NCBI RefSeq assembly: GCF_037996645.1
Contig: NZ_JBBMXV010000003.1
Span: 310,001-374,000 of the forward strand
Source: Halalkalicoccus tibetensis
GTDB taxonomy: Archaea > Halobacteriota > Halobacteria > Halobacteriales > Halalkalicoccaceae
Length of the DNA stretch: 64,000 nt
Direction of reading: 5' to 3'
Under the pieces are notes generated by a model. It worked only from the letters and a program-made list of their open reading frames with translations. It was not told where the DNA came from and made no database searches. The first letter of the stretch is position 1. Every line of letters begins with the position of its first letter. This document shows positions 24,592-33,758 of the stretch, piece by piece. Made by a program: the position numbers and the translations under genes.

Positions 24592-25676
24592 TCCCCATCG
24601 CGAACCCCGACATCGGCGCGGGGGAGCAGGAAGCCGTCGAGGAGGTCCTCGAATCGGGTTATATCGCCAGCGGCGACGTCGTCTCCGAGTTCGAATCCGA
24701 GTTCGCCGACTTCTGTGGCGCCGATCGCGGCGTCGCGACCGCGAACGGGACCGCCGCCCTCCATGCGGCCTGCGAGGCCCTCGACGTCAGGGGGAAGGCG
24801 GTGATCACCACTCCCTTCTCGTTCGTCGCGACCGCGAACTCGATCCGGCTGGCCGGCGGCGAGCCGGTGTTCGCCGACGTCGACCCCGAAACGTACAACC
24901 TCGACCCCGATGCCGTCGAGACCGTCCTCCGCGAGCGCGAGGACGTCGCGGCTGTCATGCCGGTCCACCTCTACGGGCTGCCCGCGGACATGGAGCGGTT
25001 CGTCGAGCTCTCGGAGGAGTACGACGTCGCGCTTATCGAGGACGCCGCACAGGCCCACGGCGCGACAGTCGGCGACCGGCCCGTGGGTTCGATCGGCGAT
25101 GTCGCCTGCTTCTCGTTCTACCCGACGAAGAACATGACGACCGGCGAGGGGGGGATGGTGACGACGAACGACCCCGAGATCGAGGCGGGGGTCCGACAGT
25201 ACATCAACCACGGCCGCGACGGGAGTGCCCAGTACGCCCACCCGGAGATCGGGCACAACCTGCGGCTGACGAACATCGCCGCGGCGCTCGGGCGCGTTCA
25301 GCTCGATCGCCTCCCCGCGTTCACTGAGGCCCGCCGGGAGAACGCCCGCCGCCTGACCGAGGGGCTGGCCGACGCGGACGTCGAGACGCCGACGGTCCCC
25401 GACGACCGCACCCACGTCTACCACCAGTACACGATCCGAAGCGACGACCGCGAGGCCCTCAAGGACGGTCTCGAGGAGCAGGGCGTCGGCAGCAAGGTCT
25501 ACTACCCGACCTGTCTCCACGAGCTCGAGGCCTACGAGGGCTACAGTGCGGAGGTCCCCCACGCGAAACGCGCGACCGAGGAGGTGCTCTCGCTGCCGGT
25601 CCATCCGAACCTCTCGTCGGACGATGTCGATCGGATCGTTGAAGCGGTCACGAACCAAGGGGTGAAACATGTCTGA
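24588..25676 (+). CDS. DegT/DnrJ/EryC1-family sugar aminotransferase (WbpE-like)
   Basis: 362 residues from ATG 24588, chosen because CGGAGGG lies just upstream and homologues start with IPIANPDIGAGEQEAVEEVL; upstream in-frame codons are proline/arginine-rich noise. PLP lysine is residue 181 in FSFYPTKNMTTGEGG. ANGTAALHAACEAL binds phosphate and IEDAAQAHGA carries the PLP-binding aspartate. The family aminates 3- or 4-keto sugars of nucleotide sugars using glutamate. Followed with 8-base overlap by a Gfo/Idh/MocA dehydrogenase; in the WbpA/B/E/D pathway this pair makes the 3-amino group of UDP-2,3-diamino-2,3-dideoxyglucuronate. Specificity inferred from neighbours. Confidence 0.9.
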   Translation: MIPIANPDIGAGEQEAVEEVLESGYIASGDVVSEFESEFADFCGADRGVATANGTAALHAACEALDVRGKAVITTPFSFVATANSIRLAGGEPVFADVDPETYNLDPDAVETVLREREDVAAVMPVHLYGLPADMERFVELSEEYDVALIEDAAQAHGATVGDRPVGSIGDVACFSFYPTKNMTTGEGGMVTTNDPEIEAGVRQYINHGRDGSAQYAHPEIGHNLRLTNIAAALGRVQLDRLPAFTEARRENARRLTEGLADADVETPTVPDDRTHVYHQYTIRSDDREALKDGLEEQGVGSKVYYPTCLHELEAYEGYSAEVPHAKRATEEVLSLPVHPNLSSDDVDRIVEAVTNQGVKHV

Positions 25677-26646
25677 ACGGCCACCCGTCCGTGTGGGCGT
25701 CATCGGCGTCGGCAGCATGGGCCAGAACCACGTCCGCGTCTTCCGGGAGCTGCCCGAAACGGAGCTCGTCGGGATCTACGACGCGGACCGGGAGCAGGCC
25801 GCGTCGGTCGCGGACGCCTTCGGCGTCGACGTCCTCGATCTCGACGACCTGCTGGACGCGGTCGACGCGGTCTCGATCGCGGTCCCGACCCAGTATCACT
25901 ACGATACCGCCCGGGAGTGTATCGACGCTGGCGTCGGTGTCCTGATCGAAAAGCCGATCGTCGAGGACCTGGACAACGGCCGGCAGCTGATCGAGTTCGC
26001 GGACCAGCGCGACGTCACCCTCCAGGTCGGCCACATCGAGCGGTTCAACCCGGCCGTAATGACGCTGATGGAGCTGCTCGACGACCTCGACATCATCGCG
26101 ATCGAGGCCAAACGCCTCGGACCACCGCTCGACCGGGAGATCGCCGACACGGCAGTGATGGACCTGATGATCCACGACATCGACATCATGCTCTCGATAT
26201 TCGGCGAGGAGGCCGAGGACGTCCATGCCGCGGGCACGCGGGGATCGGACTACGCGACGGCGACGATCCAGACCCCCTCGGGACGGATCGGCCAGCTCAC
26301 CGCGAGCCGCGTCACCCAGCAGAAGGTCCGCGAGCTGACCATCACCGCCGAGAAGTGTCGCGTCATCGTTGACTACATCGACCAGTCGATCGAGATAACC
26401 CGCCAGTCGCTGCCGGAGTACGCCAAACAGGACGGCTTCCGGTACCGCCACGAGAACATCGTCGAACAGGTGCTCGTCGAGCGCCGCGAGCCCCTGAAGA
26501 ACGAGCTCTCGGCGTTCGCCGAGGCGGTCAGAACGGGCTCGGAGCCGGTCGTTACCGGCGAGGACGGGCTCCGCGCGCTCTCGCTGGCCCGCGAGATCGA
26601 CGCGCTCGCGGGACGCGAGCGGAGCGCGCCGACCGACGCCGTCTGA
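25669..26646 (+). CDS. Gfo/Idh/MocA-family sugar dehydrogenase (WbpB-like)
   Basis: 325 residues. The Rossmann start VRVGVIGVGSMGQNHVRVFR has the GxGxxG NAD-binding loop. VLIEKPIVEDLDNGRQLIEF contains the EKP motif whose lysine acts in catalysis in this family, and MDLMIHDIDIMLSIFGEE supplies the D/H pair at the active site. It would oxidise a 3-OH of a UDP-uronic acid sugar, giving the 3-keto substrate of the aminotransferase encoded just upstream. Its ATG overlaps that gene's stop by 8 bases, so the two are coupled. Exact substrate inferred. Confidence 0.88.
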   Translation: MSERPPVRVGVIGVGSMGQNHVRVFRELPETELVGIYDADREQAASVADAFGVDVLDLDDLLDAVDAVSIAVPTQYHYDTARECIDAGVGVLIEKPIVEDLDNGRQLIEFADQRDVTLQVGHIERFNPAVMTLMELLDDLDIIAIEAKRLGPPLDREIADTAVMDLMIHDIDIMLSIFGEEAEDVHAAGTRGSDYATATIQTPSGRIGQLTASRVTQQKVRELTITAEKCRVIVDYIDQSIEITRQSLPEYAKQDGFRYRHENIVEQVLVERREPLKNELSAFAEAVRTGSEPVVTGEDGLRALSLAREIDALAGRERSAPTDAV

Positions 26647-26718
26647 GCCCCGTTATGGATACCATAGTAAACAGTCCGAGGAGCGACAGTCTCCTATAGC
26701 CCCCGCGCGAACGAACCG

Positions 26719-26772
26719 ATGACTTACATGCCCACGACAGCGATCCCCCAGCCCACGGAGGTCCCCGGATGA
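26719..26772 (+). other. 17-residue upstream ORF overlapping the acyltransferase start
   Basis: ATG 26719 to TGA 26770-26772, sharing ATGA with ATG 26769. The box CCTATAGC (26693-26700) lies about 23-25 bases before this small ATG, close to leaderless spacing. The acyltransferase ATG has its own site GGAGGT at 26758-26763. Possible reinitiation leader; may be chance. Confidence 0.25.
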
Positions 26773-27362
26773 CCGAGCCGCGCCGAGAACTCGGCGAGGA
26801 CTGTGTCATCGACGATCCCGACTCGGTCGGCTACCTCCACGACGAGTCGGCCGACCCCGCAGTGATCGGCGATCGAGCCCGCATCCGCAAGGGAACGATC
26901 GTCTACGCGGACGTCGAGATCGGCGACGACTTCACGACGGGCCACAACGCCCTCGTGCGCGAGGACACGACGATCGGCGACAGCGTGATCGTCGGCACGG
27001 ACACCGTGATCGACGGGACCACCGAGATCGGCTCGCACGTCAGTCTCCAGACGGGCGTCTACGTTCCGACGGACACGACGATCGGCTCGAACGTCTTCGT
27101 CGGTCCGCGGGCGGTGATGACGAACGATCACTACCCCGTTCGCCAGGACGAACCGCTCGAAGGGCCGACCATCGAGGACGGCGTCTCCGTCGGCGCGAAC
27201 GCGACAATCCTCCCCGGCGTGCGCGTCGGTGCGGGCTCGTTCGTCGCCGCCGGCGCGACCGTCACCGAGGACGTACCCCCACACACCCTCGCGCTCGGCA
27301 CGCCGGCGCGACACCGCGACCTTCCCGATTCGTTGACGGGGGAGAACCTACTCAATGAGTGA
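26769..27362 (+). CDS. Hexapeptide-repeat N-acetyltransferase (WbpD-like)
   Basis: 197 residues. After a short N-terminal part the chain is left-handed beta-helix repeats: [40 protein letters not shown]. The active-site segment [20 protein letters not shown] has the asparagine/histidine expected of sugar N-acetyltransferases. [20 protein letters not shown] and [10 protein letters not shown] are the usual acetyl-CoA-binding end. It would acetylate the amino group placed by the WbpE-like enzyme. The 3' end overlaps the next gene by 8 bases (ATGAGTGA). Confidence 0.9.
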   Translation: MTEPRRELGEDCVIDDPDSVGYLHDESADPAVIGDRARIRKGTIVYADVEIGDDFTTGHNALVREDTTIGDSVIVGTDTVIDGTTEIGSHVSLQTGVYVPTDTTIGSNVFVGPRAVMTNDHYPVRQDEPLEGPTIEDGVSVGANATILPGVRVGAGSFVAAGATVTEDVPPHTLALGTPARHRDLPDSLTGENLLNE

Positions 27363-28746
27363 TAGCACATCACAGGGCGCTCCGGCGCTCTACGGCTCGG
27401 ACGTATCGACCGACGAACAACGGGACGCGCTGACCGGCGGCGAGGTCCCGATCGCGGTCTACGGCCTCGGCAAGATGGGACTGCCGCTGGCCTCGGTCTA
27501 CGCCGACGTGACGGGCAACGTCACCGGCGTCGACGTCGACCCCGCGGTCGTCGAGTCGATCTCGGCCGGCGAGAACCACATCGTCGGCGAGCCCGGGCTC
27601 TCCGACCTCGTCGAGGAGGTCGTCGACCGGGGCGCGCTCTCGGCGACGACCGAAGGCTCCACGGCCGCCGCCGACGCCCGGGTCCACGTCGTGATCGTCC
27701 CGACGCTGGTCGACGAGGACAGCAAACCGGACCTCTCGGTGGTCGAATCGGTGATGGCGGACGTCGCCGCGGGGCTTTCGGCGGGCGATCAGGTGATCCT
27801 CGAATCGACCGTCCCGCCGCGGACCTGCCGCGACGTCGTCGCGCCGACCCTCGCCGCAGAAAGCGGGCTCGATCGTGAGGAGTTCGGCGTCGCGTTCTGT
27901 CCCGAACGGACTTCGAGCGGGCGCGCGCTCGAGGACATCCGTGGCGCCTACCCGAAGATCGTCGGCGGGATCGACGACGAGAGCACCCGAGTCGCGGAGC
28001 TGCTCTACGGAGAGATCAGCTCGAACGAGATCGTTCCCGTCGCCGACGCCACGACGGCGGAGGCGGTCAAGGTGTTCGAGGGGGTCTATCGCGACGTCAA
28101 CATCGCGCTCGCCAACGAGCTCACGAAACACGCAGAAGAGCTCGAGATCAGCGTGCTCGAGGCGATCGAGGCGGCCAACACCCAACCGTTCTGTGACCTC
28201 CACATCCCGGGCGCGGGCGTCGGAGGCCACTGCATCCCCTACTACCCGCACTTCCTGATCCAGATGTTCAACGCGGACTCGCGGCTGATGGAGCTCTCCC
28301 GGGAGATCAACGACACGATGCCGACCTACACCGCGGAGCTCGCCCTCTCGGGGCTGGCGAAACACGGAAAGGAGTCGGCGGGAAGCGACGTGCTCGTGCT
28401 CGGGTTGACCTACCGCGCGGGCGTCGACGAGCTGCGCGCGACGCCGGCAATGGGCGTGATCGAGCGCCTCGCGGGTGCGGGCGCGGACGTCACGGCGGTC
28501 GACCCGATCACGGACACGACGGAACCGTTCGAGGACGCCGGCGCGAACGTCGTCTCGCTCGACGACGTACGCGAAGGGAGCTACGACGCGGTCGTACTGG
28601 TGACCGCACAGGAGGCGTTCGAGGACCTCGAGATACCTGCCCTGGCGGCCGACGACCCGTTGGTGGTCGTCGACGGCCGGCAGGCCCTGACGGAGCTACA
28701 GAATGAACACGGAATCTACTACAGAGGGATCGGTATCAATGCCTGA
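27355..28746 (+). CDS. Nucleotide-sugar 6-dehydrogenase (WbpA-like)
   Basis: 463 residues. The NAD-binding start [20 protein letters not shown], the second domain [20 protein letters not shown] (catalytic lysine and asparagine), and [15 protein letters not shown] with catalytic Cys293 are typical of the UDP-glucose/GDP-mannose dehydrogenase family. [19 protein letters not shown] starts the UDP-binding domain. These enzymes oxidise C6 to a carboxylate in two NAD-dependent steps; with wbpB/D/E-like genes next to it, UDP-GlcNAc is the most likely substrate. Start overlaps the acyltransferase gene by 8 bases. A second dehydrogenase gene follows at once. Confidence 0.88.
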   Translation: MSDSTSQGAPALYGSDVSTDEQRDALTGGEVPIAVYGLGKMGLPLASVYADVTGNVTGVDVDPAVVESISAGENHIVGEPGLSDLVEEVVDRGALSATTEGSTAAADARVHVVIVPTLVDEDSKPDLSVVESVMADVAAGLSAGDQVILESTVPPRTCRDVVAPTLAAESGLDREEFGVAFCPERTSSGRALEDIRGAYPKIVGGIDDESTRVAELLYGEISSNEIVPVADATTAEAVKVFEGVYRDVNIALANELTKHAEELEISVLEAIEAANTQPFCDLHIPGAGVGGHCIPYYPHFLIQMFNADSRLMELSREINDTMPTYTAELALSGLAKHGKESAGSDVLVLGLTYRAGVDELRATPAMGVIERLAGAGADVTAVDPITDTTEPFEDAGANVVSLDDVREGSYDAVVLVTAQEAFEDLEIPALAADDPLVVVDGRQALTELQNEHGIYYRGIGINA

Positions 28747-30034
28747 ACCGAACGGAGACACGGTCTGTATCGTTGGCCTCGGCTACGTCGGCCTACCGCT
28801 CGCGAACGCCTTCGACGAGGAGGGCCTCGACGTGATCGGCTTCGACGTCGACGAGGAGAAGGTAGCGGAGCTCGCCGCGGGGCGCGACCCGACCCATGAG
28901 ATCGGCGACGAGGCGGTCTCGAAGGGCGGGATCGAGTTCACGACGGACCCGACCCCGATGGAACGTGCCGACTACGTCATCATCACCGTCCCGACGCCGG
29001 TCGACAGCATGAAGAACCCGAACCTCGAGTTCGTCGAGAGCGCGGGCCGGTCCGTCGGCCAGCAGCTCTCGGCCGGAACGACCGTCGTTCTCGAGTCGAC
29101 GGTCTACCCGGGCGTCACCCGTGACCGTCTCGGGCCGGCCATCGAGGCTGCCTCGGGGCTGACCCAGGGCGAGGAGTTCCACCTGGGCTACTCGCCCGAA
29201 CGCCTCGCACCGGGGACGGACAAGAGCCTGCGCGAGGTCAAGAAGATCGTCAGCGGCGACACCGAGGAGACGCTTGCGGACCTCGCGGCGCTCTACGGCA
29301 CCGTCATCGACGCCGGGCTCTATCACGCCGAGACCATCGAGGCCGCGGAGGCGGCGAAAGTGATCGAGAACGTCCAGCGCGACGTGAACATCGCCGTGGT
29401 CAACGAACTCGCGCTGATCTGTGACCACATGGGCCTCGACACCCAGGAAGTGATCGACGCGGCGTCCTCGAAGTGGAACTTCCATCCCTACGAGCCCGGC
29501 CTCGTCGGCGGCCACTGTATCCCCGTCGACCCGCTGTTCCTGGTGCATGGCTCCGAGCGTGCGGGATACTCGCCGAAGCTCATCCTCCAGGCCCGCGAGG
29601 TCAACGAGTACATGCCCAAACACACCGCCGAACTCACCCTGAAGGCGCTCAACCAGTCGGGCAAGGTCCTCCAGGACAGCCGGCTGGTCGTGCTCGGGCT
29701 CGCGTACAAGCCGAACGTCGGCGACCTCCGGACCTCCGAGATCGGCGGCGTCATCACGACGCTCGCCGAGTACGGCATCGAGTGCGACGGCTATGACCCG
29801 CTGGCGCCCGACGAGAAGATCCGCGAGTCGTTCGGGATCAACCCGCTCTCGGGGATGGAGTTCGACGGTGCCGACGGGATCGTGCTGGCGACGCCACACG
29901 ACGCGGTCCTCGAGGAGTTCGACCTCGAGGCCGCGGCCGAGCAGCTCGCCGATGACCCCGTGCTGGTCGACGTGAAGGGCGTGCTGGACGAGGCGGAGGC
30001 CCAGGAGGCCGGCTATGCCTACCGCAAGCTCTGA
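28739..30034 (+). CDS. Second nucleotide-sugar 6-dehydrogenase
   Basis: 431 residues from ATG 28739, which overlaps the previous stop by 8 bases (ATGCCTGA); an ATG at 28703 is less likely as it reaches 44 bases into the upstream gene. NAD loop DTVCIVGLGYVGLPLANAF, catalytic lysine region AAKVIENVQRDVNIAVVNEL, and LVGGHCIPVDPLFL with Cys260. LGLAYKPNVGDLRTSEIGGV opens the UDP-binding domain. It is clearly homologous to but different from its neighbour, so the two probably oxidise different sugars, such as UDP-GlcNAc and UDP-ManNAc or UDP-Glc. Confidence 0.88.
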   Translation: MPEPNGDTVCIVGLGYVGLPLANAFDEEGLDVIGFDVDEEKVAELAAGRDPTHEIGDEAVSKGGIEFTTDPTPMERADYVIITVPTPVDSMKNPNLEFVESAGRSVGQQLSAGTTVVLESTVYPGVTRDRLGPAIEAASGLTQGEEFHLGYSPERLAPGTDKSLREVKKIVSGDTEETLADLAALYGTVIDAGLYHAETIEAAEAAKVIENVQRDVNIAVVNELALICDHMGLDTQEVIDAASSKWNFHPYEPGLVGGHCIPVDPLFLVHGSERAGYSPKLILQAREVNEYMPKHTAELTLKALNQSGKVLQDSRLVVLGLAYKPNVGDLRTSEIGGVITTLAEYGIECDGYDPLAPDEKIRESFGINPLSGMEFDGADGIVLATPHDAVLEEFDLEAAAEQLADDPVLVDVKGVLDEAEAQEAGYAYRKL

Positions 30035-31064
30035 ACGCGAGCGTCTGCTCATCGCGATCCAGCACCCGGCACACGTCCACTTCTATAAGCACGCGATCCG
30101 CGAGCTCGAGGGCGACTACGAGGTCTCGATCGTGGTGCGCGACTCGGAGGTCGCGACCGATCTGCTCGACGCCTACGGCTTCGAGTACGACGTGATCGGG
30201 CGATCCGCATCGGGCCTCAGGCTGCTGGCCGCCCAGGCGCTCTACGAGGCGAAGATGCTTCGTCACGCCCGCGAGTTCGAACCCACCGTGATGACCGCCA
30301 TCGGCGGCTCCGCGGTCTCCCACGTCGCCCGCGCGGTCGGCGCGAAGAGCGTCGTGTTCACCGACACCGAGCATGCGGCGCTAACGAACAAGCTGATGGC
30401 GCCGTTCGCCGACGAGATCTGGACGCCCGAGTGTTTCCACGAGGAGTTCGGCGAGAAACAGGTGCGGTATCCGGGCTATCACGAGCTCGCCTACCTCCAC
30501 TCCGACCGCTTCTCGCCGGACGGATCGATCCGCGAGGCGGTCGGCCTCGCGTCCGACGAGGAGTTCGTCGTCCTCCGGCTCGTCTCCTGGGACGCCTCCC
30601 ACGACGCCGGCGCGGGCGGGATCGACGACGTCGGCGACGTGGTCGATCGACTCGAAGCCACCGGCACAACCGTGCTGATCACCGCCGAGGGCGACCTCCC
30701 CGCACGCGTTCGCGACCGACGAGTGGACATCGAGCCCCACAGGATGCACGACCTGCTCGCGGAGGCCTCGCTGTTCGTCGGCGAGGGCGCGACGATGGCC
30801 GCCGAGAGCGCGGTGCTCGGGACGCCCGCGGTCTACGTCAACACCCTTCGGATGGGGTATACCGACGAGATCGAGGCGCGCTACGGTCTCCTCTACAACT
30901 GTCAGGGCTCGTTCCGCCACCGGATGGGCCTCGACGTCGCCGAGGCGATCCTCTCGGGCGAGGAGACACGCGACTGGGAGGGCGCACGCGAGCGCCTCCT
31001 CGAGGAGAAGGTCGACACGACGAACGTGATCCTGGCGGCCCTCACTGGCGATGGCACCTATTGA
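30015..31064 (+). CDS. DUF354 glycosyltransferase-like protein
   Basis: 349 residues. ERLLIAIQHPAHVHFYKHAI resembles the N-terminal lobe of GT-B enzymes, and IGGSAVSHVARAVGAKSVVF continues it. VLITAEGDLPARVRDRR and HRMHDLLAEASLFVGEGATM (AAESAVLGTPAVYVNTLR) are the nucleotide-sugar half, resembling UDP-GlcNAc 2-epimerase/glycosyltransferases. DUF354 members are found in archaeal surface-glycan loci. It overlaps the second dehydrogenase by 20 bases and the next glycosyltransferase by 14, so it belongs to the same message. No catalytic residue is assigned with certainty. Confidence 0.85.
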   Translation: MPTASSERERLLIAIQHPAHVHFYKHAIRELEGDYEVSIVVRDSEVATDLLDAYGFEYDVIGRSASGLRLLAAQALYEAKMLRHAREFEPTVMTAIGGSAVSHVARAVGAKSVVFTDTEHAALTNKLMAPFADEIWTPECFHEEFGEKQVRYPGYHELAYLHSDRFSPDGSIREAVGLASDEEFVVLRLVSWDASHDAGAGGIDDVGDVVDRLEATGTTVLITAEGDLPARVRDRRVDIEPHRMHDLLAEASLFVGEGATMAAESAVLGTPAVYVNTLRMGYTDEIEARYGLLYNCQGSFRHRMGLDVAEAILSGEETRDWEGARERLLEEKVDTTNVILAALTGDGTY

Positions 31065-31971
31065 CGTCCTCCAGCTGGTGACGACCCCACGGTCGTTCTT
31101 CGACCAGCAGGTCCGGACCCTCGAGGAACGAGGCGTTCGCTGTACGGTCGTCGAAGTCCCTCGGCCCGAGGGCGGTCGGGGTCCGGAGTCGTTCGCGCGT
31201 TTCTACCGGGAAGTGCTTCGCGAGGCCGTTCTCGGCGACTACGACCTCGTTCACGCCAACTACGGGCTGGTCGGTCCGATCGCGCTCGCCCAGCCCGTTC
31301 GCCCCGTCGTCCTCTCGATCTGGGGCTCCGAGGTGATGGGCTATTCGAACCGGCTCGATCGGGTCACCCGGTTCGCCGCCCGCCACAGCGACGCGGTGAT
31401 CGCGCCCTCGAAGGCGGTCTCCCGCGAGCTGGACGTCCCCCATGCGACGATCCCCTTCGGCATCGACACCGAACTGTTCCGGCCGATGGACCGCGAGCGG
31501 GCACGCGAGTATCTGGGGTGGGATCCCGACGAGCGGATCGTCCTGTTCCCGTACGACCCCGATCGTGCGGTGAAGAACTACCCTCTCGCGCGTCGCGTCG
31601 TCGAGGGGCTTTCGATGAACGCGGAGCTGCGAACGGTCTCGGGACTCGACTACGAGGAGATGCCGTACGTGATGAACGCGAGCGACGCGCTGCTCGTGAC
31701 CTCCGAGCGCGAGAGCGGCCCGATGGTCGCCAAGGAGGCCGTCTCGTGCGGTTTACCAGTCGTTTCGACCGACGTCGGGTTCGTCAGCGACGTCCTCTCG
31801 GGCGTTTCGAACTGTTTCACGGGCCGATCGGAGAGGTCTCTCATCGATTCCCTCGAATACGTGCTTGAGAGCGGCCAGAGAGCCGAACCAAGCGATGCAA
31901 CCGGTGGCTTAGGGCTGGATGAAATGGCGGACGATATCCTTACCCTCTACACAACCACCCTCAGGTTCTGA
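31051..31971 (+). CDS. GT4-family glycosyltransferase
   Basis: 306 residues, shorter than usual (about 370). MAPIDVLQLVTTPRSFFDQQ and DYDLVHANYGLVGPIALAQP form the acceptor half. LFPYDPDRAVKNYPLARRVV and the donor-binding region VMNASDALLVTSERESGPMV, KEAVSCGLPVVSTDVG (EX7E-type glutamates) form the GT-B C-terminal lobe. Last gene of the operon that starts at 24588: every preceding junction is an overlap except the 122-base gap before the acyltransferase gene. Likely adds the sugar made by the upstream enzymes to a lipid-linked glycan. Confidence 0.88.
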   Translation: MAPIDVLQLVTTPRSFFDQQVRTLEERGVRCTVVEVPRPEGGRGPESFARFYREVLREAVLGDYDLVHANYGLVGPIALAQPVRPVVLSIWGSEVMGYSNRLDRVTRFAARHSDAVIAPSKAVSRELDVPHATIPFGIDTELFRPMDRERAREYLGWDPDERIVLFPYDPDRAVKNYPLARRVVEGLSMNAELRTVSGLDYEEMPYVMNASDALLVTSERESGPMVAKEAVSCGLPVVSTDVGFVSDVLSGVSNCFTGRSERSLIDSLEYVLESGQRAEPSDATGGLGLDEMADDILTLYTTTLRF

Positions 31972-32265
31972 TCCGTCTTCGCGAAAATACAATTCATACC
32001 CCAGCACAAGAATCGGGCCCTTATAGTATAATTAAGACGATACCTTCGGCCGGTGAAATCAGCTAATACGACTGGATAGTCCCATAGAGGCACTACGAGT
32101 CGATCTATCTCCGGAGGTGAAGCCAGTTTTGGAACCCGTTTATCCCATTCGTTTCGATATACTTCCGGGCGGAGCGGATCGAGAAAAACGATTCGGAACG
32201 ATTCAAAACTACGTGGAACAACAGCCGGTTTATTATGCCTTGGCCGATAAGAGGGACGTGTCGAA

Positions 32266-32841
32266 ATGATGTCGACCGTCAATGCGGAGCAGTCTCCGAA
32301 CGGAGCCGGAGTTTCGGAGGTTGCTTCCCCTGAACACTCTCTCTCGAAGGACGACACCTTCCATATTCTCCAGAACGAACGTCGTCGCCGCGTGCTGCAG
32401 TACCTCTCCGACACGAAGGGTCCTGTGGACATGCGTGATATCGCGGAACAGGTCGCAGCGTGGGAGCACGATACTACTGTCCAACAGCTCACGTCGGATC
32501 AGCGCCAGCGGGTGTATATCGCGCTGTATCAGTCCCACCTGCCGAAGCTCGCCGACTTCGATCTCATAACTTACAATCGAAGTCGGGGGGTAGTGGAACG
32601 GACGCCCGTTGCCGATCAGGTGACCCAGTACCTGCGCGAGCCCGACGATCGCTCGGACGAGGGCTCCATCGGGGAAGTCGAGTGGACACGGTACTACGGC
32701 GGCGCAACGGCCGTCAGTATCTGTCTCATCGTGGTCGCATGGCTCAGTTCGCTCCCTGTCTCGGGGATCGTGCTCGCTGCCGTGATCACCACCATTTACG
32801 TGGTCGTGACGGCGGGACTGATGCGAACCACCGAGAACTGA
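32266..32841 (+). CDS. DUF7344-type winged-helix protein with two membrane helices
   Basis: 191 residues (ATG 32269 is the alternative start). SKDDTFHILQNERRRRVLQY begins a winged helix, and QRQRVYIALYQSHLPKLADF with ITYNRSRGVVERT completes the pattern known from haloarchaeal DUF7344 proteins. Two C-terminal hydrophobic helices (about 144-163 and 166-185) tether it to the membrane. A TATA box TTTATTATG (about 32229-32237) lies about 35 bases upstream. The gene is followed 17 bases later by another membrane HTH gene. Likely a membrane-linked transcription factor; ligand unknown. Confidence 0.82.
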   Translation: MMSTVNAEQSPNGAGVSEVASPEHSLSKDDTFHILQNERRRRVLQYLSDTKGPVDMRDIAEQVAAWEHDTTVQQLTSDQRQRVYIALYQSHLPKLADFDLITYNRSRGVVERTPVADQVTQYLREPDDRSDEGSIGEVEWTRYYGGATAVSICLIVVAWLSSLPVSGIVLAAVITTIYVVVTAGLMRTTEN

Positions 32842-32858
32842 GGCGGAGACGGTAGAGA

Positions 32859-33419
32859 ATGGCTCTGACCACGCCACGAGCGGGTTCGACGGACGACCGC
32901 ACCCCGGTTGCCGACCGACGGGTCCGGCCCGGATCGAACGCTTGCACGGGGTCGTCGGCTCGCGCCTACGCCGGCATCGGGATCGGGATCTCGGTACTGC
33001 AGTTCGACTTCGGCGCCGACTGTATGGTCGCCTTGATGGTCGGACTCCTGGGTGGGATGCTGGCGGGTATGGCGCTGACACAGTTTCACGAACCCGACGA
33101 CCCCGAACCGTTGGCGGCAGCACAAACCCACGCGGCGTCGATGGCGCCGATCGAAACCACTCCACCGGACGAGGCGCTCGAGGACCCGGCGTTGACCGAC
33201 GAGGAGCGGATCGTTCGCCTGTTGGCGTCGAACAACGGTCGGATGAAACAGACCCGGATCGTCGAGGAGACCGGCTGGTCGAAGGCGAAGGTCAGCCGGC
33301 TGCTCTCAGCGATGGCGGAGGACGGCGAGATAACGAAACTGACCGTCGGTAGGGAGAACATCATTTTCCTCGGGTCGCCGGACGGCGTCTACACGCCAAG
33401 CGACGGACCGCCGGGGTAG
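32859..33419 (+). CDS. Membrane-associated winged-helix regulator
   Basis: 186 residues. One or two hydrophobic stretches (AYAGIGIGISVLQFDF, CMVALMVGLLGGMLAGMALT, about 37-76) are followed by an acidic linker and a C-terminal winged helix ERIVRLLASNNGRMKQTRIV, EETGWSKAKVSRLLSAMAED then TKLTVGRENIIFLG. That HTH is nearly the same as in the 392-residue membrane regulator at 22106-23284 (DGRMKQSRLV, VSRLLTKLEQEG). The N-terminus before the membrane part is arginine-rich and the true start may lie farther in. Probably paired with the DUF7344 protein upstream. Confidence 0.75.
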   Translation: MALTTPRAGSTDDRTPVADRRVRPGSNACTGSSARAYAGIGIGISVLQFDFGADCMVALMVGLLGGMLAGMALTQFHEPDDPEPLAAAQTHAASMAPIETTPPDEALEDPALTDEERIVRLLASNNGRMKQTRIVEETGWSKAKVSRLLSAMAEDGEITKLTVGRENIIFLGSPDGVYTPSDGPPG

Positions 33420-33758
33420 TTCGATCGACGGGGTGGACGATGCCGATCGCGGTCGCCGCCGAGTCCCGTCCGAAGACGACGGTGCCGTTCCGTCTACGGA
33501 CTCGTCCGACGGGGACGCGTTATCCGCCCGTTCACTCCACGTCGTCCCGCTGCTCGTGTGTTCGTTCGGACGGAGCCGACCCGTCCGTCGCCGTTCGATG
33601 GGCTTTAGCCTGCGTATAGTAATGCATACGAGAACGGTCTATCTGACAGAAGCACAGTGTGTTCCCCGCTGTGTACGTACCTCCGATTATGACATTCAAC
33701 GATGGCTCCCTCGAAACGACCCGCCGACGGACTCCCTCTCGGTATGAGGTGAACTGAT
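33420..33758. other. 339-base gap before glmS
   Basis: Contains TATA-like GTATAGTAATGC (about 33614-33625) and the AT-richer stretch to 33700. An open frame at 33433-33747 has arginine-rich, atypical composition and is not credible. Nothing else seen. Confidence 0.5.
33746..33752 (+). promoter_or_regulatory. Ribosome-binding site of glmS
   Basis: GAGGTGA ends 6 bases before ATG 33759, fixing the start at MCGIIACVGS, as required because Cys2 must be the processed N-terminal nucleophile. Confidence 0.6.

Noticed and set aside
33433-33747. 104-residue frame before glmS
   Set aside because: Atypical composition, no ribosome-binding site and no domain.
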